Origin: Amycolatopsis coloradensis
GTDB taxonomy: Bacteria > Actinomycetota > Actinomycetes > Mycobacteriales > Pseudonocardiaceae
Assembly (NCBI RefSeq): GCF_001953865.1
Contig: NZ_MQUQ01000012.1
Span: forward strand, 477,116-541,115
Length of the DNA: 64,000 nt
Direction of reading: 5' to 3'
The position numbers were made by a program, and so were the translations under genes. Below are positions 51,766 to 60,649 of the stretch, one piece after another (position 1 is the stretch's first letter; each line of letters opens with the position of its first letter). Below the pieces are notes generated by a model. That model was given only the letters and a program-made list of their open reading frames with translations, did not search any database and was not told where the DNA came from.

Positions 51766-53493
51766 GCGGGCCACGACCGTGCCCTCGCGCCAGCCGTTGG
51801 TCATCGGCAGCCGCCGGTCCCGCCCGAACGCCTTGAATGTGATCTTGGTGCCCGGCGGGTACTGGCGGCGCTTGTATTCGGCTTTGTCGACCATGCGCAC
51901 CACACGATCGATGGTCTCCGGCTCGAAGCCCGCGTCGACCAGGTCGACATAACCGCGGTCACCCTCGATGTAGTCGTCGAGGATGTCGTCGAGCATCAGG
52001 TAGTCGGGCAGCGAGTCGCTGTCCAGCTGCCCTGGCCGCAGCTCGGCCGAAGGCGGCTTCGTGATCGAGTTCTCCGGGATGGGCGGGGTCTCGCCGTTCT
52101 TCTCGGCTTCCGCGTTACGCCATTTGGCCAGATGCCAGACGTGCGTCTTGAACAGGTCCTTGATCGGCGCGAAGGCCCCGACGGCGTCGCCGTAGATCGT
52201 CGAGTAGCCGACGGCGAGTTCGGTCTTGTTTCCGGTGGCGAGCACCAGGTGACCGTCCTGATTGGACAGTGCCATCAGCAGCATGCCGCGGACCCGCGCC
52301 TGGATGTTCTCCTCGGCGAGCCCGGTCAGCTGGAGCTGCTCCACGTAGACCTTGACCATGTCCGCGATCGGTTCGACGCGGTAATGCGCGCCGATGCGGC
52401 GGGCGAGGTCTTCGGCGTCGCCCTTCGAGTGCTCCGACGAGTATTCCGAAGGCATCGAAACGCCGTAGACGTTGTCGCCGCCGAGCGCGTCGGCGGCCAG
52501 CGCGGCCACGACCGCCGAGTCGATGCCGCCGGAGAAGCCGAACGTCACCGACGAGAAGCCGTTCTTGTGCACGTAGTCGCGCAGGCCGATCACGAGCGCG
52601 TGCCACACTTCGGCCTCGTCCGACAGCGGTTCGCTGATCACCGATTCGGTGCGCGGGCTGTAGGCCGGAACCGTTTCTTCGCTGAGGACGCGGCGCTTGA
52701 CCCGCAGGCCCTCGAACTCGCCCTCGGCGGTGTGCCCGCCCGCGACGAGGTCCGTGTCGACGATCAGCAGGTGCTCGGTGAACTGGGGCGCGCGTGCCAG
52801 CAACCGGCCGTCCGCGCCGACCACGATCGAGTCGCCGTCGAAGACGAGGTCGTCCTGACCGCCGATCTGGTTCGTGTACACCAGTGGCGCCCCGGCCTCG
52901 GCCGCGCGACGGGCGATGAGTGGCAGGCGGATGTCGTCCTTCGCACGCTCGTAAGGCGAAGCGTTGGGTGCGACCACGAGGTCCACTCCGGCCTTGCCGA
53001 GTGCGGAGATCGGGCCGCCGTCCTGCCAGACGTCCTCGCAGATCACCATGCCGACGTCGACACCGTGGAAGCGGACGACCTCCAGTTCGTTGCCCGGCTT
53101 GAACCAGCGGTGCTCGTCGAAGACGCCGTAGTTGGGCAGGTGGTGTTTGAACTGGCGGGCGACCACTTCGCCTCGGTACAGCGCGGCCGCCGCGTCGCGC
53201 GGGCCGGTTTCGTCCAGGTCGAGATACCCGATGTAGGTGAGCACTTCGCCGCATCCGGCGTCATCGAGCCGCTGGGCGAGCGCTTCGACCATCTGCTTCG
53301 AGGCGGAGGCGAAGGTCGGGCGGAGGGAGAGGTCCTCGACGGGATAGCCGGTGAGGGACATCTCCGGGAAGACCACGATGTGGGCGCCTGCCTCGGCGGC
53401 TTTACGGGTCCACTCGACTGTGAGCTCGGCGTTGCCCTCGAGGTCTCCGACGGTGGTGTTGACCTGGGCCAGTGCGATGCGCAGTTGCGGCAT
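51736..53493 (-). CDS. nadE: Glutamine-dependent NAD(+) synthetase
   Basis: 585 residues. The N-terminal nitrilase-type glutaminase has the Glu/Lys/Cys triad at Glu44 (FPEMSLTGYP), Lys116 (FKHHLPNYGVFDE) and Cys152 (VICEDVW). The C-terminal ammonia-dependent synthetase has the pyrophosphate loop SGGIDS (321-326). It makes NAD from deamido-NAD, ATP and glutamine. The length is shorter than mycobacterial NadE (about 680), a form known in other bacteria. The 5' ATG has no strong ribosome binding site. Confidence 0.95.
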   Translation of the reverse strand: MPQLRIALAQVNTTVGDLEGNAELTVEWTRKAAEAGAHIVVFPEMSLTGYPVEDLSLRPTFASASKQMVEALAQRLDDAGCGEVLTYIGYLDLDETGPRDAAAALYRGEVVARQFKHHLPNYGVFDEHRWFKPGNELEVVRFHGVDVGMVICEDVWQDGGPISALGKAGVDLVVAPNASPYERAKDDIRLPLIARRAAEAGAPLVYTNQIGGQDDLVFDGDSIVVGADGRLLARAPQFTEHLLIVDTDLVAGGHTAEGEFEGLRVKRRVLSEETVPAYSPRTESVISEPLSDEAEVWHALVIGLRDYVHKNGFSSVTFGFSGGIDSAVVAALAADALGGDNVYGVSMPSEYSSEHSKGDAEDLARRIGAHYRVEPIADMVKVYVEQLQLTGLAEENIQARVRGMLLMALSNQDGHLVLATGNKTELAVGYSTIYGDAVGAFAPIKDLFKTHVWHLAKWRNAEAEKNGETPPIPENSITKPPSAELRPGQLDSDSLPDYLMLDDILDDYIEGDRGYVDLVDAGFEPETIDRVVRMVDKAEYKRRQYPPGTKITFKAFGRDRRLPMTNGWREGTVVARSAQRDLLPG

Positions 53494-53571
53494 GCCGACA
53501 TTCTCACTCACGGGAGTCACGGGGGACGAGTGGATGTGCCGAATCGCCCAACTGGGTGCGGCCCGCTGCCG

Positions 53572-53598
53572 GGGGAGCAAGGGACCTTTACTACTGCC
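53572..53598. repeat. Palindrome family C, degenerate single arm
   Basis: The arm ggggagcaagggaccttta has changed bases (ctactgcc in place of ctatcgcc). It is 30 bases upstream of a full family C copy. Confidence 0.5.
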
Positions 53599-53630
53599 CG
53601 GCCGCTGACCTGCGGTTTCGCCCCAAAAGA

Positions 53631-53689
53631 GAGCGGGGGACCTTTGCTGTCGCTCTCCAAAAGAGAGTGACAGCAAAGGTTCCCCGCTC
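53631..53689. repeat. Palindrome family C, variant copy downstream of secA2
   Basis: 27-base arms (53631-53657 and 53663-53689) with two mismatches. The core is gggggacctttgctgtcgct, so the arms vary (ggg for aag, tgtc for tatc) while staying complementary, a sign that the structure is kept. It lies just after the secA2 stop. Confidence 0.7.
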
Positions 53690-53707
53690 CCGCGACCGGA
53701 CCGAGCG

Positions 53708-56035
53708 CTACTTCCGCTTGATCATGCTCCGCACCTTCTTGATGGTCTGCTCGAAGTCGGAGTCGAACGGGTTGTCGTGCACCAGGTAGGTCCACGTCGT
53801 GTTGGCCCGCCGCACTCCCGCGTCACCGAGGTCGATCCCGTTCTCGGTGATCTCGGCCTCCTCGAGCGTCTTCGCCGCCCGCTCGGCCGCTTCCGGGATG
53901 ATCTTGTGGAACTCGGGGATCGCCGCGCGGTGGAACTCGTCGATCGGCGTCTCCCGCGCCAGCGCCCGCAGGTGGATGCTCTCCCGCACGTCGGTCAGGA
54001 ACGCCAGGTGGTCCGACCACAGCTGGTCGATGTGGAACAGCAGCACCTCACGGCTCAGCTGTTCGACACGAGCCTCGTCGTCGACGGCCTCCGAAAGCTC
54101 CTTGAACTTCTCCGGATGCGCCTTCTCCAGCACCTCCGCCGCGTGCGCGGTCCGCAGAACCTTGTCCCGGTGCCCGAGCAATTCGCCACGCTGCCGCTCG
54201 ATCAGCCGCGTGTAGCGCCAGGTGTTCCGGTGGATCTCCAGGTCGACACCCTCGGCGACACGCTGCGCGTGGTTGATCTGCCGCAGCGCCGCCGGATCGA
54301 CGATCTCACCGCTGCCCACGTCCGAGCTGATGCCCTCGGGGATGTCCGGCGCGTTCGACAGCACGAGTTCGTCGTTCAGGCTGGCGAAGAACACCGCACT
54401 GCCCGGGTCGCCCTGCCGTCCGGACCGGCCGCGCAGCTGGCCGTCCAGCCTGCTCGACGGGTAGCGGGCGGTGCCGATCACGTGCAGGCCGCCCAGTTCG
54501 ACGACCTCGTCGCGGCCGTCGCCGTCCTTGCCGCCCAGCCGGATGTCGGTGCCTCGACCGGCCATCTGGGTCGAAACGGTGACAGCGCCCTTCTTGCCGG
54601 CGTCGGCGATGATCGCGGCTTCCTCGGCGTCGTTGCGCGCGTTGAGCACGACGCACTCGAGTTCGACCTTCGCCAGCTTCTCGGCCAGTTCCTCCGATTC
54701 GGCGACGTCCTGGGTGCCGACGAGGATCGGCCGTCCGCTCTCGTGCACCCGCCGGATCTCCTCCTCGATCGCGCGCAGCTTCTGCGACGGCGATCCGAAG
54801 ATCCTGTCCTCCTGGTCTTCGCGGATGTTCGGCGTGTTCGGCGGGATGACCGCGACCTCGAGCTTGTAGAACTCGCGCAGCTGCTCGGCGACCGCGACCG
54901 CGGTACCGGTCATGCCCGCGACCTCGGGGTAGCGCGCGAGCAGCGCCTGCACGGTAATCGAGTCGAGGATCTCGCCCCGGTCGGTCGCCTTGACCTGCTC
55001 CTTCGCCTCGACGGCGGCCTGGAGGCCGTCCGGCCAGCGCTGGAGTTCGGCGACGCGGCCGCGCGCGGCGTTGATCAGCTGCACCTTGCCGTCCCGCACG
55101 AGGTAGTCGACGTCGCGGGTGAGCAGCGCGTGCGCGTGCAGCGCCACGTTCACCGCGGGCAGCCGGTCCGAACCCGTGTCGTCGTACAGGTTGATGTCGT
55201 CGCCGAGGGCCTTCTCGACCACCGAAGCGCCCGCCTTGGTCAGCCAGGCGTTACGGCCGTCGGCGTCGGTCTCGTAGTGCAGCCCGAGCCGCAGGCGCCG
55301 GACGATGTTCGCGACCTCTTCGTCGGCGTCGGTGTGGTCGATCGACCCCGCCATCACCAACGGCACACGCGCCTCGTCGACCAGCACGGAGTCCGCCTCG
55401 TCGACGATCGCCACCTCGGGATCGCGCTGGACCAGGTCCTCCTCGCGCGTCACGAGGCGGTCGCGCAGCACGTCGAAGCCGATCTCGCTGACGGCACCGT
55501 ACGTGACTTCCTTCGCGTACGCCTCGCGGCGCTCGTCCCGGGAGTGCGCGGGCTCGATCCAGCAGACGGAGACGCCGAGCAGATCGTAGATCGGGCCCAT
55601 CCACTCCGCGTCACGGCGGGCGAGGTAGTCGTTCACCGTGACGACGTGGACGTGCTTGCCGCGCAGGGCGTATCCGGCGCCTGCCAGCGCACCGGCCAGC
55701 GTCTTGCCCTCACCGGTCTCCATCTGCACGATGTGCCCGCTGAGCAGGCCCATCGTGCCCAGCAGCTGGACGTCGAAGGCACGCTCACCCAGTGCCCGGC
55801 GAGCGGCCTCACGGCCGAGCGCGCAGACCTCGACCAGCTGGTCGTTGCCGAAGGCCGTGGCGTCCCGAAGCTTGCCGGCCCGCTCTGTCAGCTCCTTGTC
55901 GGAGAGCTTCTCCAACTCGGGCTCGAGCTTCTCGATGGCCGGCAGCAGCGCCTCGTAGCGGGTCAGCTCGACGCTGCCCGGCCGCTGGATGATCCGGCGC
56001 AGCTTCTTGCCCACCCGGCTGATCAGTGCTGCCAC
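53708..56035 (-). CDS. secA2: Accessory preprotein translocase ATPase SecA2
   Basis: 775 residues from GTG 56035, with gggag upstream. SecA motor motifs: Walker A METGEGKT (Lys111), Walker B IVDEADSVLVDEARVPLV, TQMAGRGTDIRLGG and GRSGRQGDPGSAVFFASLND. It lacks the long C-terminal linker and zinc domain of SecA1, which identifies it as SecA2, the ATPase that exports a special set of proteins without classical signals in actinobacteria. The length matches mycobacterial SecA2. No SecY2 is nearby, as is normal in this group. Confidence 0.92.
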   Translation of the reverse strand: MAALISRVGKKLRRIIQRPGSVELTRYEALLPAIEKLEPELEKLSDKELTERAGKLRDATAFGNDQLVEVCALGREAARRALGERAFDVQLLGTMGLLSGHIVQMETGEGKTLAGALAGAGYALRGKHVHVVTVNDYLARRDAEWMGPIYDLLGVSVCWIEPAHSRDERREAYAKEVTYGAVSEIGFDVLRDRLVTREEDLVQRDPEVAIVDEADSVLVDEARVPLVMAGSIDHTDADEEVANIVRRLRLGLHYETDADGRNAWLTKAGASVVEKALGDDINLYDDTGSDRLPAVNVALHAHALLTRDVDYLVRDGKVQLINAARGRVAELQRWPDGLQAAVEAKEQVKATDRGEILDSITVQALLARYPEVAGMTGTAVAVAEQLREFYKLEVAVIPPNTPNIREDQEDRIFGSPSQKLRAIEEEIRRVHESGRPILVGTQDVAESEELAEKLAKVELECVVLNARNDAEEAAIIADAGKKGAVTVSTQMAGRGTDIRLGGKDGDGRDEVVELGGLHVIGTARYPSSRLDGQLRGRSGRQGDPGSAVFFASLNDELVLSNAPDIPEGISSDVGSGEIVDPAALRQINHAQRVAEGVDLEIHRNTWRYTRLIERQRGELLGHRDKVLRTAHAAEVLEKAHPEKFKELSEAVDDEARVEQLSREVLLFHIDQLWSDHLAFLTDVRESIHLRALARETPIDEFHRAAIPEFHKIIPEAAERAAKTLEEAEITENGIDLGDAGVRRANTTWTYLVHDNPFDSDFEQTIKKVRSMIKRK

Positions 56036-56130
56036 CCCTGTGCTCCCGTCTGTTCTTCTGCCGTCCGCACCCGTATCACCAACGCGGTGGTGGTGCGGCC
56101 GAGTTCCACGGCCGATGGCACGATCCAACC

Positions 56131-57756
56131 GTGTCCACTCATGTCAGCGCCAGGTCCCGTGCCCGCCGATTCGCCGCGATCTCGCTGTCCGGCCTGCTCG
56201 CCGTCACTTTCGCCGCGTGCTCGTCGGGAGAGGGTAGAACCCAGCCGCCGCCTCCGGCGACCGAGTCGCATGCTCCGTCCGGCCAGGTGCCCGCAGGACT
56301 GGAGAAGTTCTACGGACAGAGTCTGACCTGGGCCGACTGTGCACCCTACGCGACATCCGACGACGCAAAAGCGGCGTTTCGAGTGAAGGACGCGCAATGC
56401 GCCCGGCTGGCCGTTCCGCTCGATTACGCGAAGCCTGAAGGCGACTCGATCACGCTCGGTCTCCTGCGCCGGAAGGCACTGAAAACCGACGAAAGGATTG
56501 GCTCGCTCGTGGTCAACCCGGGTGGCCCCGGAGCCTCCGGCATGCAGGCCGCGGCCGGTCTCGCGTCCCGGACCGCGACGAATGAGCTGGGCAAACGCTT
56601 CGACGTGGTCGGCTTCGACCCGCGAGGCATCGGTGCGAGCCAGCCGCAGATCCGCTGCCTGACCGACGCCGAACGCGACGCGGACCGGGCGGACGACAGC
56701 GAGACGGACGGGTCACCCGAGGGAGTGAAAAAGCAGGAAGCCGAGTCCAAGGACTTCGCGACCAGGTGCGCCCAGAGGACCGAACACGGCGCCTCGATGC
56801 TCGCGAACGTGGGTACCCGCGACGTTGTCAAGGACATGGACGTCCTGCGGTCCGTTCTCGGCGATCCGAAGCTGAGCTACGTCGGCTACTCGTACGGCAC
56901 GCGGATCGGATCCGCCTACGCGGAGGCGTTCCCGACGAACGTCCGCGCGCTGGTGCTCGACGGGGCCGTCGACCCGGAGCAGGACGCGGTGGAATCGCTG
57001 GTAGCGCAGGGGCAGGGCTTCGGCAAGGCGTTCGGCGCGTTCTCCAACTGGTGTGCCGCGCGGGAGGACTGCGCGCTCGGGCGAGACGCCGCGGGCGTGA
57101 CGAAGGCGTTCCAGGACCTGGTGCGGCCATTGATCGACTTCCCCGTCCCGGTCAGCGACGGCAGGAAACTGTCGTACGAGGACGCGACCACCGGCGTGAT
57201 ACAGGCTCTTTACCAGGAAGATCTCTGGGAACCGCTGAACACCGCGCTCAACGACCTGAAGCGCCAACGCGGCGACGGCCTGGAAAAACTGGCCGACCTC
57301 TACAACGAACGCGGCGCCGACGGCCGCTACGGGACGACGCAGGACGCTTTCGTCGCGATCCGGTGCGTCGACGATCCGCGGGTCACCGACCCGGCGAAGA
57401 TCCTGGACGCGCAGAAGCGGTACGCGCAGGCGGCACCGTTCCTAGACGACGGCAAGCCGGACGGCGCCGCGCTCGACTCCTGCGCCTTCTGGCCGGTGCC
57501 GAACACCTCGGAGCCGCACCAGCCCAACGTCGAAGGGCTGCCGAAGACGCTGGTCATCTCCACGACGAACGACCCGGCGACCCCCTACCAGGCGGGCGTG
57601 AACCTCGCGAAAGCGATCAAGGGAGCTTTGCTGACGTTCGAGGGGAACCAACACACGGTGTTCCTCCAGGGCGTCTCGTGTGTCGACCAGATCGGCATCA
57701 AATACCTGGTGGACGGCACCGTGCCGGACGAGGGCACTCGCTGCGAGGCCAAGTAA
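56131..57756 (+). CDS. Lipoprotein alpha/beta hydrolase, TAP-like tripeptidyl aminopeptidase
   Basis: 541 residues from GTG 56131. A lipoprotein signal ends with LLAVTFAAC (Cys30). Peptidase family S33 features: VVNPGGPGASG (oxyanion), GFDPRGIGASQP, nucleophile Ser254 in GYSYGTRIG, Asp region VISTTNDPATPYQAG, His in EGNQHTVF. The TAP-like C-terminal domain is present. It removes tripeptides or short peptides from proteins outside the cell. It is divergent from secA2. A broken copy follows directly. Confidence 0.9.
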   Translation: MSTHVSARSRARRFAAISLSGLLAVTFAACSSGEGRTQPPPPATESHAPSGQVPAGLEKFYGQSLTWADCAPYATSDDAKAAFRVKDAQCARLAVPLDYAKPEGDSITLGLLRRKALKTDERIGSLVVNPGGPGASGMQAAAGLASRTATNELGKRFDVVGFDPRGIGASQPQIRCLTDAERDADRADDSETDGSPEGVKKQEAESKDFATRCAQRTEHGASMLANVGTRDVVKDMDVLRSVLGDPKLSYVGYSYGTRIGSAYAEAFPTNVRALVLDGAVDPEQDAVESLVAQGQGFGKAFGAFSNWCAAREDCALGRDAAGVTKAFQDLVRPLIDFPVPVSDGRKLSYEDATTGVIQALYQEDLWEPLNTALNDLKRQRGDGLEKLADLYNERGADGRYGTTQDAFVAIRCVDDPRVTDPAKILDAQKRYAQAAPFLDDGKPDGAALDSCAFWPVPNTSEPHQPNVEGLPKTLVISTTNDPATPYQAGVNLAKAIKGALLTFEGNQHTVFLQGVSCVDQIGIKYLVDGTVPDEGTRCEAK

Positions 57757-58535
57757 CGAGTTCGGTGTTGTCGCCGCACTGGTCGCTTCGTGCACGACGC
57801 CGCGGCCCGCGCCGCCGACGACTTCGGTGTCGCCGACTCCGGACCCGAAGGCGCTCGAAAGGTTCACCGGGCAGAAGCTCGCGTGGAGCGCGTGCACGGA
57901 CAAGGCGTTCGACTGCGCGAAGCTCACCGTTCCGCTCGACTACTTGAAACCGGACGGCGAAACGATCTCGATCGGCGTCCACCGGCACAAGGCGAAGAAG
58001 ACCGATCAGCGGATCGGGTGTCTCAGCGGCGGCGCGAATCGCGAAGTCCCGCCCCGCTGCGACGCCGGCGACGCGATTCGACATCGTCGGATTCGACCCG
58101 CGCGGCGTCGGGACAAGCGAACCGAAGCTCGTCTGTCTCACCGACGCCGAACGCGACGCGGACCGTGCGGAGGATTCGGAAAGCGACACGACTCCGAGCG
58201 GGATCGCGAAGCAACTCGCCGACGCCAGCGCGTACGCCGCGAAGTGTGCCGATCGCACGAAGCACGGCCAGGAGCTACTCGCCAACATCGGGACCAGGGA
58301 TGTCGTCCGCGACCTTGACGTCCTGCGCTCGGTCCTCGGCGACGAAAAACTCACCTACCTGGGCTATTCGTACGGCACGCAGATCGGGACCGCCTATGCC
58401 GAGGCGTACCCGGACAAGATGCGGGCGCTGCTCCTCGACGGTGTCTTCCTCGACGGCAACGAATGCGTCGACGGCGCGGGCAACGCGTACCTGACCGACG
58501 GCGAATTACCCGCCCCCGGCACCCGCTGCACCTAG
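57757..58535 (+). pseudogene. Decayed tandem copy of the TAP-like hydrolase
   Basis: The copy starts within VVAALVASCTTPRPAPPTT (lipobox-like), continues ALERFTGQKLAWSACTDKAF and LTVPLDYLKPDGETISIGVH, then changes frame near 58020-58060. It resumes as ATRFDIVGFDPRGVGTSEPK, RDVVRDLDVLRSVLGDEKLT and LGYSYGTQIGTAYAEAYPDK. After LLDGV it jumps straight to a short C-terminus (NECVDGAGNAYLTDG), so about 230 residues with the acid and His are missing. The signal start and the GGPG loop are damaged. No active enzyme can be made. Confidence 0.85.
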
Positions 58536-58539
58536 CGGG

Positions 58540-58563
58540 GGAGCAAGGGACCTTTGCTATCGC
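58540..58563. repeat. Palindrome family C, single arm supplying a stop codon
   Basis: One arm (gagcaagggacctttgctat at 58541-58560). The cta at 58557-58559 is the stop codon (TAG) of the minus-strand lipoprotein gene, and the arm begins five bases after the pseudogene stop. Confidence 0.65.
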
Positions 58564-59225
58564 CCGCCCCCGACGACCACCGCGTCATGCCCGGTCAACG
58601 CCAGTTCCAGCATCACCGCGAAGTCCTCCGGCCTCGTCGGCGGCACCTGCACCCACACCCGCATCAGCCGCCGCGGCTCGTCCTTCGAAATCCACAGCTT
58701 CACGAACACATCCGACCGGATCTCCGGCACGATCCCGCCGATCACCGCGGCCGGCACCTTCGCGCCGATCCGGAACGAGTCGGTGTCCTGCACCCGCTCC
58801 CACCGCTCGCCCTTCAGCTCGGTCGCCCCGGTCAGCAGCCGCCGAAGCCCGCCTTCAGCTCCGAGCATCGCCTGCGGCGTGTACGGCGCCGAAGCAGAAA
58901 TCACGCGCTCCCCGCCAGGCCCACTGAGCGTGATCTCCGAACCGGACAGCCGGTACTTGACCTTCATCCGTTCGAAGTCGTCTTGCAGATCGGCGTTACC
59001 GACCGCGCCACCCTCGAGACTGATCTCGCCGTCGAGCCCGCGCACCGGCAGCCCGGTGACCACGCCGTTCACGCCGAGGGTGAACCGCACGCTGCGCAAA
59101 GAGACGAGGGAGTCGGCCGCCGCGCTCACGAATTCCGGTGCCGAGGGCAGCGGGGGTGACCCCGCGCAGCCGCCGATGAGCCCGATCGAGAGCAGCAGCA
59201 CCGGCACGAGATGACGGCAGCGCAT
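58557..59225 (-). CDS. LppX/LprG-like lipoprotein
   Basis: 222 residues with lipobox (LLLSIGLIGGC, Cys20). The body has the pattern of the LppX_LprAFG family (half-barrel related to LolA): SAAADSLVSLRSVRFTLGVN, GLDGEISLEGGAVGNADLQD, VKLWISKDEPRRLMRVWVQV. These proteins carry lipids such as triacylated glycolipids across the envelope in mycobacteria. The partner permease (P55) is not linked here; an MFS gene is divergent, but of another family. Confidence 0.8.
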   Translation of the reverse strand: MRCRHLVPVLLLSIGLIGGCAGSPPLPSAPEFVSAAADSLVSLRSVRFTLGVNGVVTGLPVRGLDGEISLEGGAVGNADLQDDFERMKVKYRLSGSEITLSGPGGERVISASAPYTPQAMLGAEGGLRRLLTGATELKGERWERVQDTDSFRIGAKVPAAVIGGIVPEIRSDVFVKLWISKDEPRRLMRVWVQVPPTRPEDFAVMLELALTGHDAVVVGGGR

Positions 59226-59300
59226 GGCCCGAGCCTATGGCCTTGGCCCGAATCTTTCGCACAGTGTCCTTCCAGCCGCTTCCGCCAGGAGCCGCCGTCG

Positions 59301-60581
59301 ATGACGCTGATCGGCGTGCAACTCCAAACCCGACTCCACCGTGCGTGGTTCATCGCGGCCGCCGCGTTCGTCGCCCTCCTCGCCGCCGCTGGGTTCCGCG
59401 CGGCCCCCGGGGTGCTCATCGACCCGCTTCACAACGAGTTCGGCTGGTCGCGCGCGACGATCGCGTCGGCCGTCTCCGTCAACCTCGTGCTCTACGGCCT
59501 CTTCTCGCCCTTCGCGGCAGCTCTCATGGAGCGCTTCGGCATGCGACGCGTCGCCTCGACGGCGTTGTTCGTCGTCGCGATCGGCGCGGGCGGCACGGTG
59601 TTCATGAGCGCGAGCTGGCAGCTCATCCTCTGCTGGGGTGTCCTGGTCGGTGTCGGCACCGGCTCGATGGCGATGAGTTTCGCCGCGACGGTCGCCGCCC
59701 GCTGGTTCGTCCGCAGCCGCGGCGTCGTCACCGGCGTCCTCACCGCGGCCGGGGCCACCGGCCAGCTGATCTTCCTCCCGATCGTGGCGAACCTCGCCAT
59801 CGACGAAGGCTGGCGGACGGCCTCGCTCGTCATCGCCATCGCCGCGCTGGCCGTCGTTCCCGTCGTCCTCTTGGTGGTCCGCGATCACCCGTCCGACGTC
59901 GGAACGACCGCGTACGGCGCCGAACCCGGAGAAGTCGAACCACCAGCCCGTACGAGTGGTTCCGCCCGTCGTGCGCTCTCGGTCCTCGGCTCGGCAGCAC
60001 GCACGAAGACGTTCTGGCTGCTCGCAGCCGGTTTCGCGATCTGCGGCGCCACGACGAACGGCCTGGTCAGCACCCACTTTGTCCCCGCCGCACACGACCA
60101 CGGCATGCCGCAGACCACCGCCGCCGGCCTGCTCGCCCTCGTCGGGATCTTCGACGTCGTCGGCACGATCGCCTCCGGCTGGCTCACCGACCGGGTCGAT
60201 CCGCGCGTCCTGCTCGGCGTCTACTACTCCCTTCGTGGCGTTTCGCTCGCACTTCTTCCGCAGCTGTTAAGCGGATCGGTGGAGCCGAGCATGTGGGCGT
60301 TCATCGTCTTCTACGGCCTCGACTGGGTGGCGACGGTCCCACCGACGGTCGCGCTCTGCGTCCGCCAGTTCGGTGCCGCCGGGCCGATCGTCTTCGGCTG
60401 GGTCTTCGCCAGTCACCAGCTCGGCGCGGGTCTCGCGGCCTTCGGCGCCGGCGCGATCCGTGACTCTTCCGGCAGCTACGCGCTCGCTTGGTACATCGCC
60501 GCGGGCCTCGCGGTGCTCGCTTCGGTCGCTTCCCTGTCGATCACGAAGGCGGCCAAACCCGAGCCGGTTCCGGTCGGGTGA
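59301..60581 (+). CDS. MFS permease, oxalate/formate antiporter-like
   Basis: 426 residues from ATG 59301, with aggag nine bases upstream. Twelve hydrophobic segments. The signature RAAPGVLIDPLHNEFGWSRA and SVNLVLYGLFSPFAAALMER (loop 2-3) and ARWFVRSRGVVTGVLTAAGA follow the OFA/monocarboxylate MFS group. A long charged loop at about 205-235 separates the halves. The substrate is uncertain: a small organic acid is likely. Confidence 0.88.
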   Translation: MTLIGVQLQTRLHRAWFIAAAAFVALLAAAGFRAAPGVLIDPLHNEFGWSRATIASAVSVNLVLYGLFSPFAAALMERFGMRRVASTALFVVAIGAGGTVFMSASWQLILCWGVLVGVGTGSMAMSFAATVAARWFVRSRGVVTGVLTAAGATGQLIFLPIVANLAIDEGWRTASLVIAIAALAVVPVVLLVVRDHPSDVGTTAYGAEPGEVEPPARTSGSARRALSVLGSAARTKTFWLLAAGFAICGATTNGLVSTHFVPAAHDHGMPQTTAAGLLALVGIFDVVGTIASGWLTDRVDPRVLLGVYYSLRGVSLALLPQLLSGSVEPSMWAFIVFYGLDWVATVPPTVALCVRQFGAAGPIVFGWVFASHQLGAGLAAFGAGAIRDSSGSYALAWYIAAGLAVLASVASLSITKAAKPEPVPVG

Positions 60582-60649
60582 TCTACCACTTCCGGTCGTA
60601 CGGCGCGTCGCGAAACATGTCGTTAACACGTTCTCGTTAGGGTGCGGCC

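Noticed and set aside
53777..56326. An 849-residue open frame on the plus strand opposite secA2
   Set aside because: Antisense shadow of secA2: its codon pattern mirrors the minus-strand gene and it has no known domain. The same holds for long frames at 6978-8774 and 12498-14333 on the minus strand and 20150-21739 on the plus strand.
60582..60649. GlnR-type control site before glnA2
   Set aside because: gttaacacgttctcgtta has part of the pattern but lacks the GAAAC half at the expected distance.
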